64,000 nucleotides of DNA from Billgrantia sulfidoxydans. Lineage in GTDB: Bacteria; Pseudomonadota; Gammaproteobacteria; Pseudomonadales; Halomonadaceae. The position numbers and the translations under genes are program-made. How positions within the stretch are numbered: position 1 is the stretch's first letter; each line of letters opens with the position of its first letter. The stretch is from contig NZ_CP053381.1 of the NCBI RefSeq assembly GCF_017868775.1, positions 930,001 through 994,000 on the forward strand. The letters run 5' to 3'. The notes under the pieces are model-generated. The model made no database searches. It was not told the DNA's origin and saw only the letters and a list, made by a program, of their open reading frames with translations. Positions 44,051 through 52,112 of the stretch are shown one piece after another.

Positions 44051-44344
44051 ATGGCAGGCGGATTTCGGCGCGGCAAGCGCCAGCGCACCCCCAAACTGGA
44101 AGCGCGCGGCGAGCTTCAGTCGCTGGAGCGTGAGGGACCCTTCAAGGAGTGGCTGGGCATGCCGGACCTCTATCGCTTCCACCTGGTCGTCGACGGCGAG
44201 GCCTACAGCTACCAGACCGAGGATGCCGAACTGGCCGTGGCCGTGGGCGACCGCGTGGTGTTTCGCTACAAGGAGACCAAGGCGGGCAAATGGGTCGACC
44301 GCAACTCGCTGGCCAAAGCAATCGATCCTTCCGACTATCGATAG
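44051..44344 (+). CDS. Hypothetical protein, 97 residues, unrecognised
   Basis: I do not recognise the family. The protein starts MAGGFRRGKRQRTPKLEARG, a basic and probably disordered N-terminus, followed by a compact mixed domain (about 30-95) with YRFHLVVDGEAYSYQTEDA, VAVGDRVVFRYKETKAGK and a charged C-terminus. The alternating beta pattern and DRVVFRY segment suggest a small OB/S1-like or SH3-like beta barrel, which would suit nucleic-acid binding, but this is inference. It has its own strong promoter and a GAGGAG ribosome-binding site, and no membrane segment. Confidence 0.75.
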   Translation: MAGGFRRGKRQRTPKLEARGELQSLEREGPFKEWLGMPDLYRFHLVVDGEAYSYQTEDAELAVAVGDRVVFRYKETKAGKWVDRNSLAKAIDPSDYR

Positions 44345-44425
44345 CTGACGCTGCGGCGGGTGTCGGGAACCCTCCCGAGGCCGGCACTGTCATAAAAACA
44401 ATACGCCAGCGTCATGCAGAACACA

Positions 44426-44450
44426 TCGGGCACAGTCATGCTGTGCCCGA
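44426..44450. repeat. Perfect 10-base inverted repeat upstream of the DUF6482-like gene
   Basis: TCGGGCACAG and CTGTGCCCGA form a perfect ten-base stem with loop TCATG, 47 bases before the next ATG. No T tract follows. A weaker hairpin TCGGGA-ACCC-TCCCGA lies at 44363-44378. It may be an operator, an attenuating structure or a terminator for the upstream gene. Confidence 0.6.
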
Positions 44451-44496
44451 CGCATATCCGCAGGCACGAGGATCATTCCAGAACATGGAGGGAGCC

Positions 44497-44799
44497 ATGG
44501 AATTCGAACAGCTCAAACATTTCGTCACCCGTCACGACAACTTCGAGGTGCGCGTCATCACCCATGCCGGCAGCCACTGCTACCAGGTGGAACTCGAGGA
44601 TGTGGAAGGGAGGCGTCATCTTCTCACCCGTCGCGGCAAGCCCACGGTGTTTCGCTCGTTGGAGGACGTCTATCTCGAGCTGCAGCGCGCCGGCATCCAT
44701 CGCGCCTTTCTGGTCCAGCACGTGCCGCAGGACGAGGTGATCGGCCGTGGGGCCCACTACCGCGATCCGTTGACCTCACGCATGCCGCTCGTGTTCTAG
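44497..44799 (+). CDS. DUF6482-like small protein
   Basis: This 100-residue protein begins MEFEQLKHFVTRHDNFEVRV and contains HCYQVELEDVEGRRHLLTRR, GKPTVFRSLEDVYLELQRAG and a short tail RDPLTSRMPLVF. I recall this pattern from small uncharacterised gammaproteobacterial proteins of the DUF6482 type, with moderate certainty. No membrane span or catalytic motif is visible. GGAGG precedes the ATG. It probably stands alone between two hairpins. Confidence 0.75.
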   Translation: MEFEQLKHFVTRHDNFEVRVITHAGSHCYQVELEDVEGRRHLLTRRGKPTVFRSLEDVYLELQRAGIHRAFLVQHVPQDEVIGRGAHYRDPLTSRMPLVF

Positions 44800-44832
44800 C
44801 GCCTGGCCCGTTGCGGGCCACTACCTTAATCC

Positions 44833-44864
44833 AAGTTATACAAATTGCTTTCATAGTATAACTT
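44833..44864. promoter_or_regulatory. Nine-base inverted repeat upstream of hemH (operator candidate)
   Basis: AAGTTATAC (44833-44841) and GTATAACTT (44856-44864) form a perfect nine-base dyad around a 14-base AT-rich spacer, in an otherwise GC-rich region about 70 bases upstream of hemH. It does not fit a Fur consensus. It could bind a regulator or form a hairpin. A -10-like TACAAT (44890-44895) is downstream of it. Confidence 0.5.
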
Positions 44865-44932
44865 CATGCCTCGTGCGCTCCTCGCCTGATACAATGGCCG
44901 CTCCTTTTCTCTCACCCAGAGGAGCGCAGCGC

Positions 44933-46006
44933 ATGGCCGCATCGCAAGTGCAACCGAGTTCGACGCAACGTCAATGCCCTGCGCATGCTCCGGCGGGGCA
45001 TCCCGCGGTTCCCGCACCCAAGGTGGGCGTCGTGCTGGCAAACTTGGGCACGCCGGACGCGACCAACTACTGGTCGATGCGTCGCTACCTCAGTGAGTTC
45101 CTCTCCGACAAGCGGGTCGTCGACTACCCGAGCTGGAAGTGGCAGCCGCTGCTGCAGCTGATCATCCTGACCCGGCGTCCGTTCAAATCGGGGGAGGCCT
45201 ACCGCAGCATCTGGAACAACGAGAAGGACGAGAGCCCGCTGCTGACCATCACCCGGGAGCAGACCCTCAAGCTGGCCGAGGCGTTCCGGCAACGTCATGG
45301 CGACCGGGTGCTGGTGGACTTCTGCATGCGCTACGGCAACCCCTCGACGCAGAGTGTGCTGCATCGGCTGCAGGCCGAGGGCTGCGAGCGCATCCTGTTC
45401 TTCCCGCTCTATCCGCAGTACGCCTCACCGACCACCGCCACCGCTAATGACCAGGCCTTCCGCGCGCTGATGAAGCTGAAGTGGCAGCCGGCCATTCGCA
45501 CCGTGCCGGCCTACTTCGAGCATCCGTCCTACCTCGAGGCGCTGGCCAGCTCGGTGCGCGAGGCGTACGCTGCCGCCGACTCGCCCCCCGAGGTGCTGGT
45601 GGCCTCCTATCACGGCGTGCCCAAGCGCTTCCTGCTCGAGGGCGACCCCTACCACTGCCAATGCCAGAAGACCACGCGGCTGCTGCGTGAACGCCTCGGT
45701 TGGTCCGAGGGGACGATCCAGACCGCCTTCCAGTCGCAGTTCGGCCCCGAGGAGTGGGTCGGGCCGCAGACCGTCGACCATGTCGCCGAGCTGGCGCGCC
45801 AGGGCAGGAAGCACATCGCAGTGGTTTCCCCGGCGTTCGCCTCCGACTGTGTGGAAACGCTGGAGGAGATTAACGAGGAGATCCGCGACAGCTTCCTCGC
45901 CGCCGGCGGCGAGCGCTTCACCTACGTGCCCTGCCTCAACGAGCGCGACGACCATATCGCCGCGCTGCTGGCCATCGCCGAGAACGAACTGGCCGGCTGG
46001 CTGTAG
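44933..46006 (+). CDS. hemH: Ferrochelatase
   Basis: This 357-residue enzyme inserts ferrous iron into protoporphyrin IX, the last step of protoheme synthesis. Motifs are VVLANLGTPDATNYWSMRRYL, VDFCMRYGNPSTQSVL, FFPLYPQYASPTTA, the catalytic His in VASYHGVPKRFL, and VVSPAFASDCVETLEEINEE with the conserved Glu. ATG 44933 is chosen with GAGGAG 8 bases upstream; an earlier ATG at 44873 would add 20 residues. The N-terminal 35 residues are non-conserved. Heme demand here is high, with at least six cytochrome subunits in the window. It converges on the Mrp operon with 13 bases between. Confidence 0.97.
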   Translation: MAASQVQPSSTQRQCPAHAPAGHPAVPAPKVGVVLANLGTPDATNYWSMRRYLSEFLSDKRVVDYPSWKWQPLLQLIILTRRPFKSGEAYRSIWNNEKDESPLLTITREQTLKLAEAFRQRHGDRVLVDFCMRYGNPSTQSVLHRLQAEGCERILFFPLYPQYASPTTATANDQAFRALMKLKWQPAIRTVPAYFEHPSYLEALASSVREAYAAADSPPEVLVASYHGVPKRFLLEGDPYHCQCQKTTRLLRERLGWSEGTIQTAFQSQFGPEEWVGPQTVDHVAELARQGRKHIAVVSPAFASDCVETLEEINEEIRDSFLAAGGERFTYVPCLNERDDHIAALLAIAENELAGWL

Positions 46007-46019
46007 CCGCCGGCCCGCT

Positions 46020-46412
46020 TCAGCCGTGGCCGCGGTCGGGGTGGGGCACGGGCTTGTCGCCGATCTCCTCGGGGCGCAGCTCGGGTGGGCGCCCGCCGGT
46101 CTCGTCGATGTGCTTGAGCTGCATGTGCAGCCCGGTCTTGGCCAGCAGGTGGGCGCTCACCGGGGCGGTGATGAACAGGAACAGCGTGATCAGCATCTCC
46201 TGGATGTCGGGCTTGCCCTGGGTGACCCAGAAGTAGAGCATCGAGGCGATCAGCATGCAGCCGATGCCCAGGGTGGTGGCCTTGGTGGGGCCATGCAGGC
46301 GCATGTAGAAGTCGCGCAGGTGGGCCATGCCCAGCGAGCCGATGAAGGCGAAGACGCCGCCGGCGACGAGAAAGAAGGCGATCACGCCTTCGAGGATCAC
46401 GTACAGGGTCAT
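46020..46412 (-). CDS. mrpG: Mrp/Pha-type Na+/H+ antiporter subunit G (system 1)
   Basis: This 130-residue, three-span protein matches MrpG: FFLVAGGVFAFIGSLGMAHL, DFYMRLHGPTKATTLG and LFLFITAPVSAHLLAKTGL. The C-terminal 35 residues are hydrophilic. AGGAGG precedes the ATG. It is the last gene of the minus-strand operon A-C-D-E-F-G and lies 8 bases after mrpF. MrpG is essential for the function of the heteromeric cation/proton antiporter. Confidence 0.93.
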   Translation of the reverse strand: MTLYVILEGVIAFFLVAGGVFAFIGSLGMAHLRDFYMRLHGPTKATTLGIGCMLIASMLYFWVTQGKPDIQEMLITLFLFITAPVSAHLLAKTGLHMQLKHIDETGGRPPELRPEEIGDKPVPHPDRGHG

Positions 46413-46420
46413 GGGGCCTC

Positions 46421-46690
46421 CTATTCGATGATGTCGCCGCGCAGCAGGTACTTGCACACCGCCACGGTGCTGATGAAGCCGAGCATGGCGATCAGCAGTG
46501 CCGACTCGAAGTAGGTCTTGGTATTGAGCCACAGCCCCATCAGTACGATCAGGGCGATGGAATTGATGTACATGGTGTCCAGCGCCAGGATCCGGTCGGG
46601 CATGTCCGGCCCCACGGCGAGCCGGTAGACGTTCAGCAGCAGGGCCAGCACCACCAGTGTCAGGCTGATCGTCAACGCGATATCTAGCAT
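46421..46690 (-). CDS. mrpF: Mrp/Pha-type antiporter subunit F (system 1)
   Basis: This 89-residue, three-span protein has the MrpF pattern RLAVGPDMPDRILALDTMYIN and a C-terminal span ending STVAVCKYLLRGDIIE. The conserved Asp residues of GPDMPDRILALD match the family. Its start overlaps the mrpE stop by 7 bases. Confidence 0.93.
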   Translation of the reverse strand: MLDIALTISLTLVVLALLLNVYRLAVGPDMPDRILALDTMYINSIALIVLMGLWLNTKTYFESALLIAMLGFISTVAVCKYLLRGDIIE

Positions 46691-47181
46691 TCGTAGATCT
46701 CCTTCAGCGGCTGCTCGTAACGCTCTCGGATATGGGCGATCAGGGCGGCCTCGTCCTTGGCATTCAGGGCATGGATCAGCAGGGTCCTGCCGTCCATGCG
46801 CAGGTTGGCCGAGACCGTGCCAGGCGTCAGGCTGATGGTGTTGGCCAGCAGGGTGATGGTGAAGCGGTCCTTCAGCATCAGCGGGTACTCCACGAAATGC
46901 GGATGCAGGCGGCGGCGGGGGTTGATGATCAGCCAGGCGACCTCGATGTTGGCGATCAGGATGTCGCCCAGCACGCGCAGCACGAAGCGCAGCAGCAGCC
47001 AGGGCTTGGCGATGTGCGGCTGGGCGTCCCAGAAGCGGTGGGTCGCCAGCGGGATCGTCACCGCCAGGAAGCTGCCCAGCAGCAGGTGGCCGAAGGCCAG
47101 GCTGCGTACCAGCAGCAGCCAGACCACGAGCAGCAGCAGCGACAGCAGCGGCGTTGGCAGCCAGGGGCGAGGCTTGATCAT
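46684..47181 (-). CDS. mrpE: Mrp/Pha-type antiporter subunit E (system 1)
   Basis: This 165-residue protein has two or three N-terminal spans and the MrpE signature ITLLANTISLTPGTVSANLR, then a cytoplasmic tail (DGRTLLIHALNAKDEAALIAHI). It overlaps mrpD by 4 bases and mrpF by 7 bases. Confidence 0.93.
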   Translation of the reverse strand: MIKPRPWLPTPLLSLLLLVVWLLLVRSLAFGHLLLGSFLAVTIPLATHRFWDAQPHIAKPWLLLRFVLRVLGDILIANIEVAWLIINPRRRLHPHFVEYPLMLKDRFTITLLANTISLTPGTVSANLRMDGRTLLIHALNAKDEAALIAHIRERYEQPLKEIYEC

Positions 47182-48683
47182 GGGGCGTCTCCGGCGGTGG
47201 GCAGCAGCGCATCGATCACGCGCTGGGGGTCGGCGAGCTGGGCGGCGGTGGCTTCGGTGTAGTCGCTGACCGGGCCGGCCAGTATCACCAGCAGCGGCGA
47301 GGCGGCCAGCAGCCAGGTCACGCCGAACCACTTGCGCCAGGTCAGCGCTTCCCCGGACGGCTCGCCCTGGCTGCGCCAGAACAGCGTGGAGCCGGCGCGG
47401 GAGAGCGCGACCAGCGAGCACAGCCCGGTGAGCAGCAGCGTCGGCCACAGCCAGGGGCGCTGCCCGCCCTCGGCGGCGGCCAGCAGCAGCGCCTTGCCGA
47501 TGGCGCCGGAGAGCGGCGGCAGGCCGGCCACAGAGACGGCACCGAGGAAGAACAGCCCGGCGAGCCAGCCACCCTGCTGCAGCGGGCGGCCGCGTACCAG
47601 GCGGGTGCCGGCCTTGCCACGCTGCTGGCCGATCAGCTCGGCCAGCAGGAACAGCCCGCCGGTGATCAGGGTGGTATGGATCAGGTAGTAGAGCAGTGCG
47701 GAGACCGCCCGCGGCGAGCCCATGCCGATGCCGGCGAGCAGGGTACCCACCGAGACCAGCACCAGGTAGGCCACCAGCAGGCGCAGGTCGCGCGCTGCCA
47801 GCACGCCGACGCCGGCCGCAACCAGGGTCGCCAGCGATAGCCACCAGACCCAGGCCTGTTCCAGGTTGGCCAAGGGCCCCGCGGCCTCGCCGAAGATCAG
47901 TGAATAGACGCGCAGGATGGCATAGACGCCCACCTTGGTCATGATGGCGAACAGGGCCGCCACCGGTGCCGGGGCGGCGGCATAAGTGCGCGGCAGCCAG
48001 AAGTAGAGCGGCAGCATGGCGGCCTTGAGCCCGAACACCACCAGCAGCATCAGCCCGCCGGCGGTGACCAGGCCGGCCCGCTCGGCGGGCAGCTCGGCAA
48101 GGCGCGCCGCCATGTCGGCCATGTTCAGGGTGCCGGTAGCGCCGTAGAGCACGCCCACGGCGATCAGGAACAGCGCGGAGCCGGCCAGGTTGAGCACCAC
48201 GTAATGCACGCCGGCCTGGATGCGCGCCTTGCCGCCGCCGTGCAGCAGGAGGGCATAGGAGGCCAGCAGCAGCACCTCGAAGAAGACGAACAGGTTGAAC
48301 AGGTCGCCAGTCAGGAAGGCGCCGTTGATGCCCATCAACTGCCACTGGAACAGGCCGTGAAAGTTGCTGCCGCGCTCGTCGTCGCCATCGCAGGCGAAGA
48401 CCACGGCGCCCAGCGCCAGGACGGCGGTGAGCAGCACCATCAGCGCCGACAGGCGATCGAGCACCAGCACGATGCCGAAGGGGGGCTGCCAGTCGCCCAG
48501 CGCGTAGTAGGTCACTTCGCCGCTCGCGGCCTGGCCGACCAGGGCGATGCCGACCAGCACCAGCAGCGCGGTGCTGCCGACGCCGGCCAGGCGCTTCAGC
48601 CGGGTGCCGCCCTGGCGGCGATAGAGCAGCAGGATGCCGACCACCAGCGGCAGCACGATGGGCAGTACGATGAGATGCATCAT
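47178..48683 (-). CDS. mrpD: Mrp/Pha-type antiporter subunit D (system 1)
   Basis: This 501-residue, 14-span protein is homologous to NuoM/NuoN and forms part of the ion path. It keeps the TM5 glutamate in FNLFVFFEVLLLASYALL, the Lys block VFGLKAAMLPLYFWLPRTYA, and VAYLVLVSVGTLLAG. Two adjacent ATG codons (48683 and 48680) are possible; the first overlaps the mrpC stop by 4 bases. Confidence 0.95.
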   Translation of the reverse strand: MMHLIVLPIVLPLVVGILLLYRRQGGTRLKRLAGVGSTALLVLVGIALVGQAASGEVTYYALGDWQPPFGIVLVLDRLSALMVLLTAVLALGAVVFACDGDDERGSNFHGLFQWQLMGINGAFLTGDLFNLFVFFEVLLLASYALLLHGGGKARIQAGVHYVVLNLAGSALFLIAVGVLYGATGTLNMADMAARLAELPAERAGLVTAGGLMLLVVFGLKAAMLPLYFWLPRTYAAAPAPVAALFAIMTKVGVYAILRVYSLIFGEAAGPLANLEQAWVWWLSLATLVAAGVGVLAARDLRLLVAYLVLVSVGTLLAGIGMGSPRAVSALLYYLIHTTLITGGLFLLAELIGQQRGKAGTRLVRGRPLQQGGWLAGLFFLGAVSVAGLPPLSGAIGKALLLAAAEGGQRPWLWPTLLLTGLCSLVALSRAGSTLFWRSQGEPSGEALTWRKWFGVTWLLAASPLLVILAGPVSDYTEATAAQLADPQRVIDALLPTAGDAP

Positions 48684-49024
48684 CGGCTGCGCTCCTCATC
48701 GTCATGCGAGCGGCCGTCGACATGGTCGTTGCCGACCTCGCTGCGAGCACGCATCGCCAGGATCACCACGAAGGCGGTCATGGCGAAGCCGATGACGATG
48801 GCGGTGAGTACCAGCGCCTGCGGCAGCGGGTCGGCGTAGTCCCCCGCGCCATCGACGATGGCGGCGCCGTCGGTGGTCAGCCCGCCCATCGAGAACAGGA
48901 AGAGGTTCACCGCGTAGGAGAGCAGGGTCAGGCCGACGACCACCGGAAAGGTGCGCCCGCGCAGGGTCAGGTAGAGCCCGCAGGCGGTCAACACGCCGGT
49001 GGTGATGGCGTAGAGGCTTTCCAT
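48680..49024 (-). CDS. mrpC: Mrp/Pha-type antiporter subunit C (system 1)
   Basis: This 114-residue, three-span NuoK homologue has TLLSYAVNLFLFSMGGLTTDGAAI and DPLPQALVLTAIVIGFAMTAF, the MrpC signature. The C-terminal tail is charged (RSHDDEERSR). Its ATG overlaps the mrpA stop by one base, and GGAGG precedes it. Confidence 0.95.
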   Translation of the reverse strand: MESLYAITTGVLTACGLYLTLRGRTFPVVVGLTLLSYAVNLFLFSMGGLTTDGAAIVDGAGDYADPLPQALVLTAIVIGFAMTAFVVILAMRARSEVGNDHVDGRSHDDEERSR

Positions 49025-51855
49025 CAGGAGGTCTCCTTGCTGGGGCGCGGGTTGGAGTCGGTGAAGCTCTCGGCGGGCTCCTTGGCCGGCCGGTGGGGCG
49101 TGGTGACCTTGCCCAGGTTGGCGAGGATCATCAGGGTGGCGCCGACCACGGCGAGATAGACGCCGAGGTCGAAGAGCAGTGCCGTGGCCAGTTCGAACTT
49201 GCCTACCAGCGGCAGGCTGAAGTAGCCGAAGGCCGAGGTCAGGAAGGGGTAGCCGAACAGCCAGCTGCCCAGCCCGGTCAGCGTGGCGATGCCGACCCCG
49301 GCGACGGCCACCGGCTGGTAGGGGAAGTCGAGCCGCTCCTGCGCCCATTCCACGCCGCGCGCCATGTAGAGCAGGATCAACGCCACGGCGGTGATCAGGC
49401 CGGCGATGAAACCGCCGCCGGGCAGGTTGTGGCCGCGCAGGAAGATGAAGGCCGACACCAGCAGGGCCAGCGGCAGCAGCGCCATGGAGATCGAGGTGAG
49501 GATCGCCGGGTAGCGATCCGGCGACCACACGCGCCCCTCGCCGTCGCTGTGCGGCATGAACAGGCGCAGGCGATTGAGCAGCTTGAAGATGGCCAGGCCC
49601 GCCAGGGCCAGCACGGTGATCTCGCCCAGGGTATCGAAGCCGCGGAAGTCGACCAGGATGACGTTGACTACGTTGTGGCCGCCGCCGCCGGGCACGCTGT
49701 TGTCGACAAAGAAGCCGGCAATGGAGGCGTTGTCGCGGGTCAGCACGGCGTAGTTGAGGCTGGCCACCACCAGGCCGAGGGAGCCGGCCAGGACGATATC
49801 GCGCAGGCTGCGGCGGTGCGAGGACTCCGGCGGTGTCTTCTGCGGCAGGAAGAACAGCGCCAGCATCAGCAGGATCATGGTGACCACTTCCACCGAGAGC
49901 TGGGTCAGGGCCAGGTCGGGGGCCGAGAAGCGGGCGAAGGTCAGCGACACCACCAGGCCCACCACCGACAGCAGCAGCAACGAGATCAGACGATAGCGGT
50001 GCGTGACCGCCGTGCCGATACCGCCGAACAGCAGCAGGCCGGCGCCCAGCAGCAGAATGCCATCGAGGGGCTGGTTGCCCTTCTCCCCGGTGAGGCCGGT
50101 CATTTCGGCGAGCCCCAGCGCACCGACGATCAGGGTGGCGAGGAGCAGCCAGCTCATATAACGCTGCAGCGAAGCCCCGTCGAACCAGGCCAGGCCGGCT
50201 TCGGCGGCGTTGCCCAGGCGCTGCAGCGCGGCTTCGAACACCAGGCGGGCGTCGATGGGGTGAAAGGTGCGCACGAAGCGCTGCAGGTCGGCGTGGCGCC
50301 AGTAGGTGGCGACACCCGCGGCCAGGGCGACCAGGCTCATGACCAGCGGCAGGTTGAAGCCGTGCCAGATCGCCAGATGAAACTCGAGCGGCTCGCCCAG
50401 CGCCGCCTGTACGGCCGGGACGAGGATGCCTTCGGCCAGCACCGGGGCGAGCCCCACCGCCACGCACAGTACGACCAGCAGCTCCACGGGCGCGCGCATC
50501 AGGCGCGGCGGCTCGTGGGGGGCCTTGGGCAGCGGTTGCTGGGCGGGCTTGAAGAAGACCGCATGGACCAGACGCAGGGAGTAGGCGACCGAGAGAATGC
50601 CGCCCAGCGTGGCCAGCGCCGGCAGCAGCCAGCTCAGCCCGCCGAGAACGGGGGTGGCCAGGGTCTCGGTGAAGAACATCTCCTTGGAGAGAAAGCCGTT
50701 GAGCAGCGGGACGCCGGCCATGGCGGCGGCGGCCAGGGTGGTCAGCAGGGTGGTCACCGGCATGGCACGGCGCAGTCCGCCCAGGCGGCCGAGTTCTCGG
50801 GTGCCGGTCTCGTGGTCGACGATGCCGGCACTCATGAACAGCGCCGCCTTGAAGGTGGCGTGGTTGATGATATGGAACAGCGCCGCGAGCACGGCCATGG
50901 GGCTGCCGATACCCAGCAGCATGGTGATCAGGCCCAGGTGGCTCACGGTGGAGAAGGCCAGGATCCCCTTGAGATCGGTCTTGAGCAACGCAAACCAGGC
51001 CCCGTAGAGCAGGGTGGCGGCACCCACCAGTGATACCGTCACCGACCACAGGCCGCTGTCGGCGATGGCCGGGTGCAGGCGTGCCATCAGGAAGATGCCC
51101 GCCTTGACCATGGTGGCGGAGTGCAGGTAGGCCGAGACCGGCGTCGGCGCGGCCATGGCGTGGGGCAGCCAGAACTGGAACGGGAACTGGGCCGACTTGG
51201 TGAACGCCCCCAGCAGCACCAGCACGAGCATCAGTGGGTAGCGCGGATCGGCGACGATGACGTCGCCGCTGGCGAGCACGAGGTCCATGGAGAAGCCGCC
51301 GGCCATGTCGCCGAGCAGCAGCAGCCCGGCGAGCAGGGCGAGGCCGCCGGCGCCGGTCACGGTCAGCGCCATTCGCGCGCCCTTGCGCGCCTCGCTCTGG
51401 TGGGACCAGTAGCCGATCAGCAGAAACGAGGAGATGCTGGTCAGCTCCCAGTAGAGCCACAGCAGGATCAGGTTGTCGGCCATGACGATGCCGACCATCG
51501 AGGCCATGAACAGGATCAGATAGGCGTAGAAGCGCCCGAAGGGTTCCTCGGGCGCGAGGTAGAAGTGCGCATAGAGCAGGATCAGCAGGCCGATGCCGAG
51601 GATCAGCAGGTTGAACAGCAGCGACAGCCCATCCAGCCGGAAGGCCAGCTCGAGGCCCAGCGCGGGCAGCCACTCCAGCGCGAAGCGCAGCGGTTCGTCA
51701 GCCGCCAGCGCCGGCCAGTGGCCCAGCGCCAGAAGGAGGGCGATGGCCGGTGGCACGGCGGTGGCCAGCGTACAGAAGCGGCGGCCTCGGTGCGCGCTGA
51801 GCATGGGCATCAGCATGCCCAGCAGCGGTAGCAGGGGTATCCACAACAGTGTCAT
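49024..51855 (-). CDS. mrpA: Mrp/Pha-type antiporter subunit A with fused B domain (system 1)
   Basis: This 943-residue protein carries the NuoL-like MrpA core ([20 protein letters not shown] with the TM5 Glu, [36 protein letters not shown]) and a C-terminal MrpA extension ([38 protein letters not shown]). A MrpB domain is fused from about 790 ([18 protein letters not shown]). This is the PhaAB-type (group 2) architecture of rhizobia and halomonads. ATG 51855 is chosen from [13 protein letters not shown]; an upstream in-frame start at 51930 is unlikely. It begins the minus-strand operon and is divergent from the second Mrp operon. Confidence 0.95.
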   Translation of the reverse strand: MTLLWIPLLPLLGMLMPMLSAHRGRRFCTLATAVPPAIALLLALGHWPALAADEPLRFALEWLPALGLELAFRLDGLSLLFNLLILGIGLLILLYAHFYLAPEEPFGRFYAYLILFMASMVGIVMADNLILLWLYWELTSISSFLLIGYWSHQSEARKGARMALTVTGAGGLALLAGLLLLGDMAGGFSMDLVLASGDVIVADPRYPLMLVLVLLGAFTKSAQFPFQFWLPHAMAAPTPVSAYLHSATMVKAGIFLMARLHPAIADSGLWSVTVSLVGAATLLYGAWFALLKTDLKGILAFSTVSHLGLITMLLGIGSPMAVLAALFHIINHATFKAALFMSAGIVDHETGTRELGRLGGLRRAMPVTTLLTTLAAAAMAGVPLLNGFLSKEMFFTETLATPVLGGLSWLLPALATLGGILSVAYSLRLVHAVFFKPAQQPLPKAPHEPPRLMRAPVELLVVLCVAVGLAPVLAEGILVPAVQAALGEPLEFHLAIWHGFNLPLVMSLVALAAGVATYWRHADLQRFVRTFHPIDARLVFEAALQRLGNAAEAGLAWFDGASLQRYMSWLLLATLIVGALGLAEMTGLTGEKGNQPLDGILLLGAGLLLFGGIGTAVTHRYRLISLLLLSVVGLVVSLTFARFSAPDLALTQLSVEVVTMILLMLALFFLPQKTPPESSHRRSLRDIVLAGSLGLVVASLNYAVLTRDNASIAGFFVDNSVPGGGGHNVVNVILVDFRGFDTLGEITVLALAGLAIFKLLNRLRLFMPHSDGEGRVWSPDRYPAILTSISMALLPLALLVSAFIFLRGHNLPGGGFIAGLITAVALILLYMARGVEWAQERLDFPYQPVAVAGVGIATLTGLGSWLFGYPFLTSAFGYFSLPLVGKFELATALLFDLGVYLAVVGATLMILANLGKVTTPHRPAKEPAESFTDSNPRPSKETS

Positions 51856-51962
51856 CGTTTGCTCGTCCTGCGCGGGTCCGTGAGGAGAGGGGCATAGTTT
51901 GCCTACGGGACGGGAGGACGCAAGCATCAAGCGTTTGTTTCCCGTCCTTGGGCCAGAACGTC

Positions 51963-51990
51963 CCTATAATGCCGCCTCCCGCTACGTCAA
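51963..51990 (-). promoter_or_regulatory. Probable promoter of Mrp operon 1
   Basis: On the minus strand, TTGACG (51990-51985), a 16-base spacer and TATAGG (51968-51963) predict a start near 51956, about 100 bases before the mrpA ATG. The plus strand at the same place reads CCCTATAAT (TATAAT at 51965-51970), but no good plus-strand -35 is found. Confidence 0.5.
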
Positions 51991-52016
51991 AGCAAAGCGG
52001 GTGCGTCCGCGGCTCC

Positions 52017-52044
52017 TTGCCATTCAATACCTTGTCTCTATAAA
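52017..52044 (+). promoter_or_regulatory. Promoter of Mrp operon 2
   Basis: TTGCCA (52017-52022), a 16-base spacer and TATAAA (52039-52044) lie 69 bases upstream of the second mrpA ATG, predicting a start near 52051. It is back to back with the operon 1 promoter in the 257-base shared intergenic region. Confidence 0.7.
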
Positions 52045-52112
52045 GTGGTTGCGTCGAACCGATGGGAGCGATGCCTGCGCGTGGCTCCGTCCACTGACTG
52101 GGAGGGCGCCGT

